DNA of 6,410 nt from Candidatus Hecatellales archaeon (GTDB taxonomy: Archaea > Thermoproteota > Bathyarchaeia > Hecatellales > Hecatellaceae), in assembly GCA_003662515.1 (NCBI GenBank), contig QMYF01000033.1, forward strand, positions 1-6,410. The letters are read 5' to 3'. The notes below the pieces were generated by a model that saw only the letters and a list, made by a program, of their open reading frames with translations, was not told where the DNA came from and ran no database searches. The position numbers were made by a program, and so were the translations under genes. This document shows, piece after piece, positions 5,621 to 6,410 of the stretch (the stretch's first letter is position 1; each line of letters starts with the position of its first letter).

Positions 5621-5812
5621 TCAATCCACCTTTATTCCATGCTTCTCCAGAGTCCTCTTAATTTTCTCGATTTCCTCCCGCAACTCTTGAAGTTGCTGGT
5701 AGAGGGCTTGAAGGCTGAAGGGTTGAGGTTGAAGAGGCTTTAAGGGCAGGTCTCCTGGGGGTTGAGGAAGCTTTCTGCTGGGGAAGCCTTCCGGCCTGAA
5801 AACCTCACCCAT
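5621..5812 (-). CDS. Small (63-aa) proline-rich / coiled-coil protein of unknown function
   Basis: The ATG at 5812 has AGGGAG 6 nt upstream (5819-5824), a strong ribosome-binding site, and the frame ends at TGA 5621-5623. Residues 1-31 are proline-rich, with several short P-x-P steps (GFPSRKLPQPPGDLP, PLQPQPF). Residues 32-58 are a charged amphipathic helix (LQALYQQLQELREEIEKIKR) with leucine/isoleucine spacing of a coiled coil, ending KHGIKVD. There are no cysteines and no membrane segment. It looks like a small dimerising or adaptor protein. It lies 36 nt behind the decarboxylase-like gene on the same strand, so co-transcription is likely. I do not recognise a family. The good ribosome-binding site and a protein-like composition argue that it is real. 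Confidence 0.65.
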   Translation of the reverse strand: MGEVFRPEGFPSRKLPQPPGDLPLKPLQPQPFSLQALYQQLQELREEIEKIKRTLEKHGIKVD

Positions 5813-5848
5813 GTTCCGCTCCCTAGGCTAGTAGGCTTCTCCAAGCCT

Positions 5849-6410
5849 TTAAGGAGTTTCGCCCCGGTAAAGCCTTGGGGGAATCTGGTCCCTAGCGGCC
5901 AGGTCGCCTAGGGTTTCAGCCCTCTGAACAATTTCCACTCCATGCTCGCTTAGGAGGAGGCTGGGAGGCCTAGGCTGAGCATTATGGAAGGAATATACGG
6001 ATTTGCAGTAGGCGCCCACGCTGAAAACCACGATGACATCGTCAGGCTCAATTTTTGGAACCCTACGGTTCACGGCGATAACGTCTCCGGTGAAGCAGAG
6101 AGGACCCGCAAAGGTGACCGTTTCTTCTGGAGGCTTATCCGCCTTGTTGGCCGGCCAGAGCTCGAAGTATTGGCCGGTGTAAAGGACGGGGAGCAGATGG
6201 TTGGTGGAGGCGTCTAGGAAGGCTATCTTCCCCTGCGGAGTCTCCTTAACGTTTCCAACCCTAGCCAGAAGAATTTCAGCATCCCCCACCAGGCTTCTTC
6301 CAGGCTCTAGGATGAGGGTGGGAAGCCTTAAGCCTGCCCCTTCCAGTTTTCCAACGATGGCTTGAGAAACCTTTCCGGCTAGCTCTTCCAGGTTTAGCGG
6401 GCAGCTGAAC
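5849..6410 (-). CDS. PLP-dependent decarboxylase of the LysA/ornithine decarboxylase (fold III) family, C-terminal part
   Basis: The frame is open from the window edge (first full codon 6409-6407) to a TAG-type stop at 5849, giving 186 C-terminal residues; the N-terminal half with the PLP lysine is outside. EPGRSLVGDA at residues 35-44 is the family's phosphate-binding EPGR motif at the barrel end. Then come LPVLY (73-77), GPLCFTGD (102-109) with the inter-subunit cysteine C105, and VGAYCKSVYSFHN (131-143), followed by PRPPSLLL (146-153). This order is characteristic of diaminopimelate decarboxylase and relatives, where the active site forms between two subunits. However, the usual CES(G/S)D motif is CFTGD here, and the arginine expected in the RPALY position is leucine, so the substrate may differ from diaminopimelate. 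The ORF has an internal GTG at residue 41, but upstream codons clearly continue the family. The 63-aa gene follows 36 nt downstream. Family certain, substrate open. Confidence 0.88.
   Translation of the reverse strand, partial: FSCPLNLEELAGKVSQAIVGKLEGAGLRLPTLILEPGRSLVGDAEILLARVGNVKETPQGKIAFLDASTNHLLPVLYTGQYFELWPANKADKPPEETVTFAGPLCFTGDVIAVNRRVPKIEPDDVIVVFSVGAYCKSVYSFHNAQPRPPSLLLSEHGVEIVQRAETLGDLAARDQIPPRLYRGETP

Noticed and set aside
5984..6217. 77-codon + strand open frame opposite the decarboxylase
   Set aside because: Antisense shadow of a well-supported gene, with no family resemblance.
5849..6289. Self-contained 146-aa protein starting at the GTG 6287-6289
   Set aside because: The codons upstream continue in frame to the window edge and encode the family's EPGR motif, so this is an internal codon of a larger gene.
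1..6410. Mobile element, CRISPR array, toxin-antitoxin pair or defence island
   Set aside because: No transposase, integrase, inverted terminal repeats, regularly spaced repeats or recognisable defence genes were seen; tRNA genes are present but show no attachment-site duplication within the window.

Overview
The window looks like a piece of an archaeal chromosome, most likely from an uncultured Thermoproteota/Bathyarchaeia-type lineage (the lineage is inference). Two tRNA genes lack an encoded CCA end. The initiator tRNA-Met has the archaeal/eukaryotic A1-U72 pair rather than the bacterial C1xA72 mismatch. Translation signals are GGTG/GGAG-type Shine-Dalgarno sequences, with at least two probable TTG starts. 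I see no mobile element, CRISPR array, integrase or replication origin; this is compact chromosomal DNA with short spacers.

Layout from left to right. (1) The 3' end of an unrecognised + strand gene (2-193) converges on a minus-strand tRNA-Gly(CCC) (201-274) whose anticodon loop has C at the normally invariant U33. (2) A 283-nt spacer carries an 11-bp direct repeat and leads to a 260-aa glycosyltransferase (558-1340) that resembles glucosyl-3-phosphoglycerate synthase (GT81). (3) Converging on it is a minus-strand cluster read right to left: a 578-aa ABC-class ATPase of the PF09818/COG3044 type (2415-4151), a 54-aa zinc-ribbon protein starting at TTG (2209-2373), and a membrane protein with a repeated layout that is broken by a -1 frameshift (1364-2166). 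(4) Divergent from the ATPase, across about 100 bp, is a 12-TM Major Facilitator transporter (start TTG 4253 or GTG 4244, end 5437). (5) On the minus strand at the right are the C-terminal half of a PLP-dependent decarboxylase of the LysA/ODC fold-III family, running off the window (5849-6410), a 63-aa proline-rich/coiled-coil protein (5621-5812), and the initiator tRNA-Met (5462-5536) with its own TATA-like element.

How the genes may work together. The ATPase, zinc-ribbon and membrane-protein genes are co-directional with 41-42 nt gaps and probably form one operon. The decarboxylase, the 63-aa protein and possibly the initiator tRNA form another co-directional group. The glycosyltransferase and the transporter appear to be single genes with nearly identical ribosome-binding regions. 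No single pathway links the whole window.

The most interesting signals are: the decarboxylase, which keeps the family scaffold but has lost two residues expected to bind diaminopimelate; the C33 tRNA-Gly; the frameshift inside the repeated membrane protein; the small zinc-ribbon gene next to the PF09818 ATPase; and a gene-sense-biased heptamer, AAGGCTT, that is heavily over-represented. I did not find a convincing wholly new system.
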